This document shows positions 17,332 to 27,700 of a stretch of 31,606 nt of DNA, piece by piece; the stretch's first letter is position 1; each line of letters starts with the position of its first letter. The DNA is from JAZUOT01 sp045604805 (lineage in GTDB: Bacteria > Bacillota > Clostridia > Oscillospirales > Acutalibacteraceae): contig JAZUOT010000049.1 in assembly GCA_045604805.1 (NCBI GenBank), positions 1 through 31,606 on the forward strand, in the 5' to 3' direction. The position numbers and the translations under genes are program-made. The notes beneath the pieces are model-generated. The model was not told the origin of the DNA, searched no databases, and worked only from the letters and a program-made list of their open reading frames with translations.

Positions 17332-20300
17332 TTACGCTTTTTCTCCTCCTTCTTCCTGAACATAGTGTTTAAATGAATAAGTATAATTTTCTTCATCTGC
17401 CTCAGCAATTATTCCCACTTTCTGCAGTTGTTCATTTTGATCATGGTATATGTTTGCATGCCAACTTGCAACCCAATTTGCATATGCAAGAATATCAAAA
17501 TCGACGTTCAACTGGTTTGCTCTTAACAATTTTACAGCTGTACCCACATCAACTATTTGCTCATAGCCAGTTATATTTAACGCCAGGGGAGTATGCACTG
17601 TTTCTAAAAACCAGCTGAGTAATATATTTTTCTTTTCATCGCTTTGCTCTCTAACTTTTAAAATCACTTCTGCTTGCATTTTATACGGTAATAAACAGAA
17701 AAGCTCTTTGAGTTCAGTAAAATCTTCTACTCCTAAATTTTCACTATTTATGATAATCTTCATTATTATGAAATCTTCACAAGAATCTGCAATGTTTCCA
17801 TACTTACATTTTTTGCGCTCTTTTCCAACAACTTCAAGCGGTAATTCTTCTTCCAGTTCTAGTCTTCCTTTAATAGTATTGAGCAAGTCTGCATTCCACT
17901 CTTCAACATTGAAAAATTTCATTATTTTGGCACGCTTTACAAAATCGCGATATTCCATAAATGTATTACTACTAGTTATGCCCCTTGGAAAAAAACTCTC
18001 ATCTGAACTGATAGCTAATTTTTTTTGTATTGTCCCGTCCCTTAGCAACCAAAAAACATGCGTGAACTCTACTTCTAAATCCCGGCAAAAATTAATATGG
18101 AGATTTAAATACCATTTGTAAAACTTTTTAATGTTTTCTCTTGATTTATCACCCTCATGATTCCATCCTTCACATACCGTATTGGACATATCAAAACCTA
18201 CAACACAACTTTGGGAGGGACCTGATGAGTCTACCTTGAAGAAATCTGAAACCTTATATCCTGGTAACCCCAATTCCCCACATACCTTATTAAATTCAAG
18301 GCAAGAATTTAACGTATCGACCATTATCCCTCCTCCTGATAGTATGCCAAAACTAAAAGCTACTGCAGACTCATAGAAGATTGTTGAAGTGAATTCGTAA
18401 ACTTTATTTAAACTATAATTATCATTATCATTTTCATCCTTAAATTCATCTTGAAGGGATTCAGGTATCAAATAATCAAAAAAACTATTCACATTTGTAA
18501 AAACTTTACTCACCTGTTCTTGTGATACTAATCCTAATTTTAATCCTAATTTTTTAAATTCTTCATCATTAAGACCATTTTCTGCTATATAAAGCCTATA
18601 CATATCAAAACGATATTGGAAACGCTCTATAATTTGCTGTTTTCGGCCATCACCTGTATAACACTTCAATCCTTGCTCTATAATACTTGAAGAAATCTTG
18701 TTGTCCTTATATTCTAAGTAACCATTTAAGGCTTTCACCATAGGATCAGTTTTTGCAGTTTTCCCTGCTGCCCATTCATTATAAATTTCCTTAGGGATCA
18801 TACCATCATTAAGTAATTTTTCGAAATTTTCGTTTTCAATGAATTTGTTAAATTGTCTTTGAGTAATAGCTCCATTTTCAAGTAAATTCCTAAGGCCATT
18901 CTCTTTCACATATTCTTTGAATTGTTCTTGAGTAGCAAGTCCATAATCAAATAAAAGAGCAAGATCATTTTCAGCAACGCCGGCAGCTGTTACAAATGGT
19001 TCAATACCTTCTCTAGATTTTTGTTTTAGAAAAGGTAAAATGTATTTCTCAAAATTCTCTGGCGTATTTGGCCGATTTGGCTCTACTCTTTCCACAAAAT
19101 CAGTAATAAGGCTTACTAGATCCTGTTGAGAAACTTCTGGATCCAATATCCTAGTGGCATTAATCCTATCAGCAAGCTCATGATCAGGCGTTCTAGTGTT
19201 AGAAAAAAATTTCTCAAAGTTTTCATCATACCATCCCCTAATCTCGCTACAATTATTAGCCTGATTTTCTATAGATTTTAAAATATTAGCCTGAGTTTCG
19301 AATGACAAAAGTGAATACAAATGTTTCATTGAATCTTTGACAACACCACCATACTCATCCATCTTTTCAAGCAAAAGGGTGGCCATCTGTTCTTCTATTC
19401 CATATGGTATTGGATCTAAAGAACCTTTTCCTTCTTTTTTTGTGATATTTTTACTTACTTTTATAAATTCTAAGTTGATATTGAATTTCTCATTAAACTT
19501 TCTCACAAAATTTTCCCAGTTAACGGTTGTTCCATCAGTAAACCAGCCTAGCGAATTGCCTATGCTTAATAGGACTCCACGTTTTTGGGCTAATAGAAAA
19601 TATGGGTGAGTTCCGTCAGTAGAATTTATTCCTCTTTCACCAAGTCCATCATACTCATCCATACCCAAAATTTTTAGGAATTTATAATTGTCTTTAGTCA
19701 AAATGTTGTACAAATTTATTTCTTCATCGTCAAAAGATCCTGGACAAATAAGTTTAGCATGTTTTACTAGTTTTTGAGCCGCATCACACCTATGCTTGAC
19801 ACCGCCCCAAACAGAATTATCAAACGGATATTTTACATATTGTGTAAAATAAATATTACCTATACTTATTCCAAATAAGTGTCCTACAAGTCGCTCGTAT
19901 GTTCGTATTCCAGATGGTAAATTTGATATCCCATGATCAAGGCAAATTTTATACGCTATTAATTCTCCACTACACTCTAATATAAGTGTTAAGAATTTAG
20001 TTGAGAAAGCTGATAATACGTTGCCTATGGACGAGTCTAGCTCGGAGAACTGTAATTTCAGATCGTTCATTTTTTCTTGTATAAAGTTGGGTAATTGCAT
20101 TTCATCTGGAATTCCAATTTCACCAGATAGTAGTTTAAAATAGTCTAATATTTTTGTTGAAAATTCATCAAAAGTGTTGCCGACATTTCCTTTTTCAAAA
20201 AAGAAATCACTAAAATTTCGAGGCATCGTCGCAAAGATCGCGTCTTTACGTACTGCGTCCAATTTATCAAAATATATTTTATTCAATAAAAACATTTTAA

Positions 20301-23300
20301 AATCTTCGAACTTTGAAATACCCAGATATGCCCCCAAGCGAGCATACAGATCTTTGGAACCCCATGTCGTCTCTGGCAGATTTTTTATTACTTGGGGCAA
20401 TCGTCGTTGTACAACTCTACTCGCCTCAAAAGAATCTCTTCCATTAATAATTGATAGATCCATTTTTGCTCTGAAATAAACTATCACAGAACGGAAAAAC
20501 CCCCGTATAGACCAAGAAAATCGCATATTTATTACGTTATATAAATAATGTTCGACGCATTTATTAACTCCATCCCTGTAAGGTTGATTAAAATGGTACA
20601 TTACCTCTTTGAAGCTCGGATCTTCTGTAAAAACCATTCCATAATCATTAATCAAACGTTGCATTTTCTTTCTTTTAGAATTAAATTCCTGATTTATTAC
20701 AATGAGAGAAGACCTAGACCTATCAACAAGAACTTCTTCTCTCTGTAACTGTAAGTTTAATTTACGATATTCCTTAAAGGTTGATAGTATTTCTTTTCCT
20801 ATATTTTTTTTCTCTTCATTACCGTACGAACTATTCAAATAATCTTTCAATACTTGTGTAGGTTTCTTAAGTACTCTACAAATATTTAGAGCAGGCAGAC
20901 CCGAAATTTGTTTACAAATCCAAACAAGTTGAGAATCATATTCCGATAGGCCTTGTATCACAGAGATTATATTTTCACTATTAATACCAATTGTATCAAA
21001 AAAATTTTTCAGAGCCTCCTGTTTCAGACACTGACACTCTTCATTGTTATGGAGCTTTTCTGCACAAATTATAATTACTGAACTGAGACATCTATTTTTG
21101 ATATCCTTTATATCTTTTTCATCTATTCCGGGCGTTTTGCTACGTATTTCTTCAAGGTCTTTTTCTATGACTTCTTTAGCCAATTTCGGCATATCAAAAC
21201 ATATAGAGAAATTAAACCATGCTAATGCAAGATCAACAGCCTCGTTCATTTTATTTGTTTTAGGCTCTATCACTAAGGCACACATGGCAAGAAATTCATT
21301 TTCACTTGCGTTATCTATAAATGATTCATCAATAAACTCAAAAAAAGCACATTTATGCTGTTTACAGAGTTTAAAAATTTCTTTGTATCTTTCTGTAGAA
21401 ATTTCAGCTTCCAGTTGTCTCAGCCTAACTATTATATCAAACAAATTCCAACAATAATCAATACCAACCTGCTCGGTAAGGTTACCTGCAGATAGTAAGG
21501 TGACTATTAATTGGTAGCAACCATCTACTTGTTCACGATTAGCGTCTTTTAATATGTTTGAAAACTCTTTACATGCTAATTTGTTAAAGCCTTTATCAAT
21601 GAAAAATTTAATTCTTTCTTCCTCAGATTTTCCTTTAAATAATTTTGACATTACTGCTAAATTGTAGTATCCGTTCTCATTGAATTTTTCAATTCTTTCT
21701 TCTTCAGATTTTCTTTTAAGTGATGGTAACTCTACTGCTAAATTATAGAGGCTGTTAGCATTGAAAAATTTAATTCTTTCTTCTCCAGATTTGTCTTTAA
21801 GTGATGGTGACTCTACTGCTAAATTGTAGTATCCTTTCTCATTGAAATAATTCATTCTTGCTTTTTCAGATTTGTCTTTAAGTAATGGTGACTCTACTGC
21901 TAAATTATAGAAGCCGTTAGCATTAAAAAATTTCATTCTTTTTCTGGTAGATTTTTTTTCTTTAAGTAATGATGACTCTGCCGCTAAATTGTAGTATCTG
22001 TTCTCATTGAAATATTCAATTCTTCCTATTTCAGTTTTTTCTTTAAGTGATGGTGACTCTACTGCTAAATTGTAGTATCCTTTCTCATTGAAATAATTCA
22101 TTCTTGCTTTTTCAGATTTGTCTTTAAGCTCTGGTGATGCTATCGCTAAATTATATAATTCATTCTCATTGAAATAATTCATTCTTGCTTCTTCAGACAT
22201 ATCTCTAAGATCTGGTTTTTCCAAATAGGCCAAATTGAAGAAACTTCTATCATTTGCAAATTTCACTACATCCTCTGTGCTTTTACCTTCCAGGCTTGGA
22301 AACAGCACTTGTTTATTTGTATTCCAAAACCAGACCATTTCATTCCTATCTTCATCTTTTAAAGTTTCTAAATCAGAAAATAGTAATTCTATCTTGATAT
22401 CATCATACTTTTCTGAACCTAAATCAAACTCTAATCTTTCTTCTGTGTTTTTGCCTTTAATTGAAGCAAAATTCATCGGCTGCACAAGTTGAGCATCCTC
22501 GCTCGTTTTCCTCCCTACAAATCGCTCGTTGTGTAAAGATGTTCTTATCCTATCCATATTAGCTTCACTATGATAAGTTTTCTCAAAGTTGTCGTGGGCT
22601 TGGGTTCCTTTTTCTATTGGATCTGCATTATTTGCAACACCAGTTTTTTTTTCTTGTACAGCATAATTTCTAAGCGACAAACTAAATTTTCTAAACTCTT
22701 CCCATTCTTCTTTTCCTCTTGGAATTACTGTATTAACTACTCTTTGATCAATTTTATCCAGTGGTCTATAATTATCATTTTTGCCATCATTCTGAAACTC
22801 TTTAGAATTAGGAGGCTCAGTAACTTGTACTAAACTTTTCTCTCCTACCTTATCAACATATTCTAACGCCTCAGGTGCTTCAAAACTTTTCCATTTTGGT
22901 GAGTCGTTAGAAATTGGTTCTTTCTCACCGGGTACAGTCGTATTCTCTTCAGCCTTAGCTTGTTCTGATGCCGCCATTTCTGCTACAGTCTTTGCCACAA
23001 TAAAATTCGAAAGTAGTACTCCGGATACCAGCCTACTTGCTGCAGATATGAGAACAGTCCTGCCGGCACTATTATTTTGGCTATTATTTTGGCTATTCTT
23101 AACATGTGCCTCAATATTCTCTGGAACTCCACCTGCTATATTGTCAAGCTGAGATATTGTTAATGAATCTTGGTCAAAGCCACTTTCTGTGCGGCAAAAT
23201 CTTGTTTTAAACTCATCAATTTCTAAGTCTGTAAGATATATCCCATTATTTGAAAACAGAATTTTTAGTTCTAACCTGTCTCTGCACTCTATTAAACTTT

Positions 23301-23352
23301 GTCTCAACATGTGGTCAATAAGTATTTTTTTGAAAAATTCATGGCCTACCAT
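17332..23352 (-). CDS. Giant protein (2006 aa) with Nif11-like double-glycine leader and 27-residue repeats
   Basis: I do not recognise the mature protein. Start: ATG 23352 has AGGTGAG seven bases upstream; a GTG at 23364 is the outer option. Residues 1-75 form a leader with SLIECRDRLE near 19-28 and the end LTISQLDNIAGG, where GG is 74-75. Protein 24797-27952 has the same architecture with GG at 75-76. Nif11-type leaders of small exported peptides end this way. After the GG come an Asn/Ser stretch and a moderately hydrophobic segment (about 95-125). Residues about 355-597 hold nine tandem 27-residue repeats with the core YFNENGYYNLAVESPSLK. The rest is mostly helical and charged, with no enzyme motif I can name. 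There is no Sec signal and no wall anchor. It is followed without gap by galE. The function is unknown; a large exported protein or toxin-like effector is inference. Confidence 0.88.
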   Translation of the reverse strand: MVGHEFFKKILIDHMLRQSLIECRDRLELKILFSNNGIYLTDLEIDEFKTRFCRTESGFDQDSLTISQLDNIAGGVPENIEAHVKNSQNNSQNNSAGRTVLISAASRLVSGVLLSNFIVAKTVAEMAASEQAKAEENTTVPGEKEPISNDSPKWKSFEAPEALEYVDKVGEKSLVQVTEPPNSKEFQNDGKNDNYRPLDKIDQRVVNTVIPRGKEEWEEFRKFSLSLRNYAVQEKKTGVANNADPIEKGTQAHDNFEKTYHSEANMDRIRTSLHNERFVGRKTSEDAQLVQPMNFASIKGKNTEERLEFDLGSEKYDDIKIELLFSDLETLKDEDRNEMVWFWNTNKQVLFPSLEGKSTEDVVKFANDRSFFNLAYLEKPDLRDMSEEARMNYFNENELYNLAIASPELKDKSEKARMNYFNEKGYYNLAVESPSLKEKTEIGRIEYFNENRYYNLAAESSLLKEKKSTRKRMKFFNANGFYNLAVESPLLKDKSEKARMNYFNEKGYYNLAVESPSLKDKSGEERIKFFNANSLYNLAVELPSLKRKSEEERIEKFNENGYYNLAVMSKLFKGKSEEERIKFFIDKGFNKLACKEFSNILKDANREQVDGCYQLIVTLLSAGNLTEQVGIDYCWNLFDIIVRLRQLEAEISTERYKEIFKLCKQHKCAFFEFIDESFIDNASENEFLAMCALVIEPKTNKMNEAVDLALAWFNFSICFDMPKLAKEVIEKDLEEIRSKTPGIDEKDIKDIKNRCLSSVIIICAEKLHNNEECQCLKQEALKNFFDTIGINSENIISVIQGLSEYDSQLVWICKQISGLPALNICRVLKKPTQVLKDYLNSSYGNEEKKNIGKEILSTFKEYRKLNLQLQREEVLVDRSRSSLIVINQEFNSKRKKMQRLINDYGMVFTEDPSFKEVMYHFNQPYRDGVNKCVEHYLYNVINMRFSWSIRGFFRSVIVYFRAKMDLSIINGRDSFEASRVVQRRLPQVIKNLPETTWGSKDLYARLGAYLGISKFEDFKMFLLNKIYFDKLDAVRKDAIFATMPRNFSDFFFEKGNVGNTFDEFSTKILDYFKLLSGEIGIPDEMQLPNFIQEKMNDLKLQFSELDSSIGNVLSAFSTKFLTLILECSGELIAYKICLDHGISNLPSGIRTYERLVGHLFGISIGNIYFTQYVKYPFDNSVWGGVKHRCDAAQKLVKHAKLICPGSFDDEEINLYNILTKDNYKFLKILGMDEYDGLGERGINSTDGTHPYFLLAQKRGVLLSIGNSLGWFTDGTTVNWENFVRKFNEKFNINLEFIKVSKNITKKEGKGSLDPIPYGIEEQMATLLLEKMDEYGGVVKDSMKHLYSLLSFETQANILKSIENQANNCSEIRGWYDENFEKFFSNTRTPDHELADRINATRILDPEVSQQDLVSLITDFVERVEPNRPNTPENFEKYILPFLKQKSREGIEPFVTAAGVAENDLALLFDYGLATQEQFKEYVKENGLRNLLENGAITQRQFNKFIENENFEKLLNDGMIPKEIYNEWAAGKTAKTDPMVKALNGYLEYKDNKISSSIIEQGLKCYTGDGRKQQIIERFQYRFDMYRLYIAENGLNDEEFKKLGLKLGLVSQEQVSKVFTNVNSFFDYLIPESLQDEFKDENDNDNYSLNKVYEFTSTIFYESAVAFSFGILSGGGIMVDTLNSCLEFNKVCGELGLPGYKVSDFFKVDSSGPSQSCVVGFDMSNTVCEGWNHEGDKSRENIKKFYKWYLNLHINFCRDLEVEFTHVFWLLRDGTIQKKLAISSDESFFPRGITSSNTFMEYRDFVKRAKIMKFFNVEEWNADLLNTIKGRLELEEELPLEVVGKERKKCKYGNIADSCEDFIIMKIIINSENLGVEDFTELKELFCLLPYKMQAEVILKVREQSDEKKNILLSWFLETVHTPLALNITGYEQIVDVGTAVKLLRANQLNVDFDILAYANWVASWHANIYHDQNEQLQKVGIIAEADEENYTYSFKHYVQEEGGEKA
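21560..22290 (-). repeat. Nine tandem 81-bp repeats (27 residues) in the giant protein
   Basis: Units follow the pattern K-S-E-E-x-R-[MI]-x-[YF]-F-N-E-N-G-Y-Y-N-L-A-V-E-S-P-S-L-K. The first and last units are diverged (FFNLAYLEKPDL and GFNKLACKEF) and the middle ones nearly identical. Conserved aromatic and Leu/Ala positions suggest a solenoid of short helices. Two units (third and sixth) are almost the same in sequence, a sign of recent internal duplication. Confidence 0.9.
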
Positions 23353-23429
23353 ATAATATCTCACCTGCCTCTTCCATTTCTACTTAGCAGAGTATTATGT
23401 TTAAACAACACATAACAAACCACAAATAT

Positions 23430-23458
23430 ATTATATTATATTTTATAAACTTTGAAAA
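23430..23458 (-). promoter_or_regulatory. Possible promoter of the 2006-residue gene
   Basis: On the minus strand TTTTCA (23458-23453), 17 bases, then TATAAT (23435-23430). A second overlapping TATAAT is at 23440-23435. The -35 matches the consensus at four of six positions. The start codon is about 80 bases downstream. Confidence 0.5.
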
Positions 23459-23510
23459 CTATAGTAATTATTTCACCAGTTGGTTGGCATACTTTGAAGT
23501 ACCATATAAT

Positions 23511-23538
23511 AAAATCCAGAGCATTTGCCCTGGATTTT
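23511..23538 (-). terminator. Intrinsic terminator after rplL
   Basis: AAAATCCAG (23511-23519) pairs perfectly with CTGGATTTT (23530-23538) around a ten-base loop and is followed on the minus strand by TTATTATAT. It separates rplL from the 2006-residue gene. No gene is seen in 23365-23577. Confidence 0.85.
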
Positions 23539-23577
23539 ATCTGTAAATTATTTAGATTTTTAAACCTTGAAATATAT

Positions 23578-23967
23578 TTACTTTACTTCTACTTCAGCGC
23601 CAGCTTCTACTAATTTAGCTTTAGCAGCTTCAGCATCATCCTTTGAGATGCCTTCTTTTACAGGCTTTGGAGCACCGTCTACAAGAGCCTTGGCTTCTTT
23701 CAAGCCAAGAGAAGTAAGCTCTCTAACAACTTTGATTACCTGGATTTTGTTGCTACCAGCTGATTTAAGTACAACATCAAATTCAGTTTTCTCTTCAGCA
23801 GCAGCTTCAGCAGCACCTGCAACAGGAGCTGCAGCAACGGCAACAGGAGCCGCAGCTGAAACGCCGAATTCCTCTTCTAAAGCTTTAACCAATTCGCTAA
23901 GTTCGATAACTGTTAAGTTCTTAACATCTTCGATTAATTTTTCTATATTCTTTGATAATTCTGCCAT
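23578..23967 (-). CDS. rplL: Ribosomal protein L7/L12
   Basis: A 129-residue stalk protein of the large ribosomal subunit that recruits elongation factors. It has the N-terminal dimerisation helix LSKNIEKLIEDVKNLTVIEL, an Ala-rich hinge at about residues 37-58, and a C-terminal domain with the conserved KTEFDVVL and GLKEAKALVDGAPKPVKEG. It is 49 bases after rplJ and ends at a strong terminator. No rpoB follows, unlike in many bacteria; a giant unrelated gene is next. Confidence 0.98.
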   Translation of the reverse strand: MAELSKNIEKLIEDVKNLTVIELSELVKALEEEFGVSAAAPVAVAAAPVAGAAEAAAEEKTEFDVVLKSAGSNKIQVIKVVRELTSLGLKEAKALVDGAPKPVKEGISKDDAEAAKAKLVEAGAEVEVK

Positions 23968-24016
23968 TTAAGTTTCCTCCTAAAAATAAAACCCAAAAAT
24001 ATAATTTCAAATAATT

Positions 24017-24547
24017 TTATGCTTCTTGTTTTTTTGCAATTTCGCTCAAAGCACAAACCAAAGCTCTCTGAAGTCCGCTTAAAACTGAAGCAAAGCCTGT
24101 GATTGGAGAATTCAATCCAGCCAAAACTTGAGCCACCAAAACTTCTTTCGAAGGCAATTTTGAAAGTGCTTTTACCTCAGATTCGTCTATTACCTTTCCG
24201 TTTAAAAAACCGGATTTAATTGTAAAAAACTTGTTCTTAGAAGCAAATTCACACAAAACTCTTGCTGCAGCTACATGGTCATCTTCGCTGGTAGCTAAAG
24301 CTGTAGTATCTTCCAGAACTTCACTCATAGCTTCAAGATCTGTTCCCTGTATCGCACGAGTAAGCATGGTATTTTTTACAACAGAATACTTTACATTTGC
24401 TGCTCTGAGCTCTTGTCTAAGCTTTGTATCATCTTCGACATTTATACCTTTATAATTTACCAACACACCTGCACAGGAATTATTAAGTCTTTGACTAAGT
24501 TCCTCTACTATCTGTTTCTTTTGTTCTAAAATTTTCTGACTAGGCAT
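24017..24547 (-). CDS. rplJ: Ribosomal protein L10
   Basis: A 176-residue protein that anchors the L7/L12 stalk on 23S rRNA. The family features are MPSQKILEQKKQIVEELSQR at the N-terminus, YKGINVEDDTKLRQELRAAN, VVKNTMLTRA, and a C-terminal helix that binds L7/L12. The open frame reaches 24625, but the extra residues lie inside the leader hairpin. ATG 24547 with GGGAGGTG upstream is the real start. It is probably autoregulated through the L10 leader. Confidence 0.97.
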   Translation of the reverse strand: MPSQKILEQKKQIVEELSQRLNNSCAGVLVNYKGINVEDDTKLRQELRAANVKYSVVKNTMLTRAIQGTDLEAMSEVLEDTTALATSEDDHVAAARVLCEFASKNKFFTIKSGFLNGKVIDESEVKALSKLPSKEVLVAQVLAGLNSPITGFASVLSGLQRALVCALSEIAKKQEA

Positions 24548-24584
24548 TTTTTCACCTCCCAAAAATAGAATCATCCAAAATAAT

Positions 24585-24615
24585 AAAGTCCCTCTCGGAC
24601 ACCGAGAAGGACTTT
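24585..24615 (-). terminator. Attenuator hairpin at the end of the L10 leader
   Basis: AAAGTCC (24585-24591) pairs with GGACTTT (24609-24615), with CTCTCGG/CCGAGAA extending the stem. On the minus strand it is followed by TATTATTTT, 38 bases before the rplJ start. It probably ends transcription when L10 or the L10-L12 complex binds the leader. Confidence 0.8.
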
Positions 24616-24736
24616 GTTTGCACAAAAAATAAAACTAAAATCCTAATCCTCGGCAGGCAGAAAAACTCTATTATACCGCCATCAGCGATACCTGCTGTCT
24701 TTGGAAAAGCATAACAGCGTGTAATTCAAAAACAAC
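24616..24736 (-). ncRNA. L10 leader RNA upstream of rplJ
   Basis: The untranslated region between the rplJ promoter and the hairpin contains AAAGACAGCAGG followed by CCTGCCGAGGATTAGG on the minus strand. These are complementary elements that I recognise as the core of the L10 leader of Firmicutes, where ribosomal protein L10 binds to control rplJ-rplL. Exact boundaries are estimated. Confidence 0.8.
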
Positions 24737-24742
24737 ATTCAA

Positions 24743-24771
24743 ATAGTATCACAATAATACTTATCTGTCAA
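24743..24771 (-). promoter_or_regulatory. Promoter of rplJ-rplL
   Basis: TTGACA (24771-24766), a 17-base spacer and TACTAT (24748-24743) on the minus strand. It begins 26 bases after the stop of the 1051-residue gene, with no terminator between them. Confidence 0.8.
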
Positions 24772-24796
24772 ATTTGAGAAAATTATGTTTTCATTC

Positions 24797-27700
24797 TTAA
24801 TAATTATAATGTTGTAAAGATCCGGCTTCGGCTCCGTATTCTTCTTCTGGTACTAAACCTTTTGCTACTTCTGCTGCTCTTACTAATTCTGCTGCCACTT
24901 TTTCTGCTTCTAGTCTATTTGCTTTTGCTGCCACTTCTTCTACTTTTGCTGCCACTTCTTCTGCTTCTCTTGCTAATCCTTCTACTCTTACTAATTCTTC
25001 TGCTTTTCCTACTAATTCTTCTGCTAGCACATCATTTGCTCCTCTTACTATTTCTTTTGCTGCTCTTACTATTTTTTCTGCTTCTTCTTTTGCTGATTCT
25101 GCTTCTTCTTCTGCTGCTTCTGCTTCTTCTTTTGCTGATTCTGCTTCTTCTTTTGCTGATTCTGCTGCTGCTTCTGCTGCTTCTGCTTCTTTTGCTGCTT
25201 CTTTTGCTGATTCTGCTGCTTCTACTATTCCTCCTGCTGCTTCTTCTGCTTTTTCTGCTTTTGCTACTACTTTTTCTTTTGCTTTCACTGCCTCTCTTCT
25301 GGCTATAACGTAGTTTATACCTTCATAAAGCAAGCATATTACTACTCCGACAAAAGCTAAACCTGCTAAAATGAATACGCCTCCAGGAACAAGCGTTGAA
25401 AGCGATAAGGCGGAGACTAATGCAGGGCTTGTGAATAGTGTTGTAAAAAATGTCGCTACTCCCACGCCTATCTTTCCTAAGAGTATAAACGCTGTTATTG
25501 AAATTGCGGCCGCTGCTCCTGTAGCCATTAATGACATCATTGTTTTTTTTCTTATACTTTCAGCTTTTTCTGTCATTTTTTTCGCTTTTTCCGCTTTTTT
25601 ATTTATTGTATCCTTCATTGATTTTGCGTATTGTATTCTCTCGTTTGCGTATTTCTCCGCATAGTATGCTTTTCTCCATTTATCTTGTGCTACTCCAATT
25701 TTCGAGCCTAATTCTTTCATTTTCGAGTCTGCTGTTCTCATTTTCGAGTCTGCTGTTCTCATTTTCGATTCTGCTGTTCCAATTTTCGAGTCTAGTTCTC
25801 TCATTTTCGATTCTGATTCTTGCATGCTAGCTGCTAAAATTTCCTTTGCTTCTTGTTTCCATCTACCTGCTTTTTCTCGCAATTTTTGTACTTCTTCTCG
25901 CCATTTATTTGCTTCTTCTCCCCATCTAGTTGCCTCTTCTTGCCATCTATTTGCTTCTTCTGCCATCCCAGCAGCTGCTCTTGCTAATTTTGCTGCTTCT
26001 TTTGATGATTCTGCCGCTGTTTCTGCTGTTTCCACTTTTTCTTCTATTATATTTGCTACGTTTTCTGCCCTGTATGCTGCGTCGTCTTTGCTTCTCCATC
26101 CCTCTTTTTCTGCTTCTCTTTCTAAGTCTTGGAAGATGGAAAGTTTCTTTACGTTTTCTATGTTTTCAGCTTCTTTTTCTGCTTTTCTTACTTCCTCTTC
26201 TGCTACTTTTGCTGCTTCTTCTGCTGCTTTTTTTCTAGCTTCCGCGTCTTCTTTTCTCCTTCTAGCTCTATTTCTCTCGTATTCTGCATTTTCCCTTCTT
26301 TCTTTTGCCCCTTTTTCTGCTTTTTCCTTTCTATCTTTTGCTGCTTTCAATCTATCATCTGCCGCTTTTGCAACACCATTTGCTTCTGCCACTTTTATTT
26401 TATCTATTTCTCTCGTTTCAACTTTTCTTTTTCTTTCTCTTTCTCTTTCTGCTTTTTCTACTGCTGCTTTTTCTACTGCTGCTTTTCTCTTTTCAACTGC
26501 TGCTTCTACTGCCGCTGCTAATTTTTTTTCTGCTTCTACTAATTCTGCTACTTCTTCTTCTGCTGCTGCTACTTCTGCTGCTAAACGTTTTTCTTTTGCT
26601 TTTACTAATTCTGCTGCTACTTCTTCTGCTGTTTCTGCTGCTTTTGCTGCTTCTTCGTCCATCTGATATGCTTTTTCTATTTCTTTTTCTCTTTCTCTTG
26701 CTCTTAATCCTACTTGCCGTACTTCTTCTCTTTCTGCTTTTGCTTCTGCTTCTGCTGCTTTTGCTGCTATTTCTTCTAGTGTTTCCCCCTCTTGCATTAT
26801 TTTGTTTCTCTCCCAAATATATGATCTTCCGATTTCTTCATTTTCTCCAGGCTCATCCCACCATCTGATTTTTTCATTTCCTATAAGCTTATCCCACCAG
26901 CGGAAAGAGGCATTACGATTTAAAACATCAAACAAACTATTAACTGAGATACCTTCTTCTTGTGCTATTTCACATATTTGTTTAATCGATTTTTTTAGCA
27001 CACGAAAATCACCATCTTCGCCAATAACGTAAAAGCGAGTTGCTAACACTGCATATTCAGATTTTATAAATCCATCCTGATCTAACTCAACATCTTTTTT
27101 ATACTTTTTTTTACACTTATTTATCTCTCCAATGAAATCTTCAATGCAAGCTTCAGTGTTCCATAAATTATAATATGTCTCTGTTCGCCCCTTTCTATCA
27201 GGTAGGGTTATGTATTTTTTTTTATCTTTAAAAACTACATTCACATAATTTTCAGAACAGCGTTGCTGCCTTTCATATAAATGCATTTTTGTTGATGCTT
27301 CTATTGCTTCAGCTTCATTATCAACGTGTCCTTTGTCACGAAGGTAGCATGCTCCTGCTGCAATAGAAACTACAAGCCCTTCATCAGAAACATAAAATTC
27401 CTTACGTTTTAAGTATTTATTTTCTTTAGTATTTAAATAATCAGCCAAATGTTCTTTTACAGCCTCACATATTTCTGAAAATGAATCCTCTTTAACAAAT
27501 TTAACAGGTAAAGCCTGGCTTCGGTTACGTGGTTCAACTACCTCTTCTCCACATAATTCGAGCAAATTCTCCACAAAATCATGAGCTAAATCACAATTAT
27601 CATCATAATTATAGCCGTACCCACCCGTACAGTCTTTTACAGACATTTTCCTATTCCTAATTTTGCTTAATACTTTATTTTTATTTATTTCTTTTTCTTC

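Noticed and set aside
24548..24625. 26-residue N-terminal extension of L10
   Set aside because: It is read through the attenuator hairpin and leader; the standard L10 N-terminus begins at 24547 with a strong ribosome binding site.
24862..26868. Long Leu-rich and Ser/Phe-rich plus-strand frames
   Set aside because: They are the antisense of the Ala/Glu/Lys coiled-coil gene, whose biased codons leave other frames open. They have no ribosome binding sites and an implausible composition.
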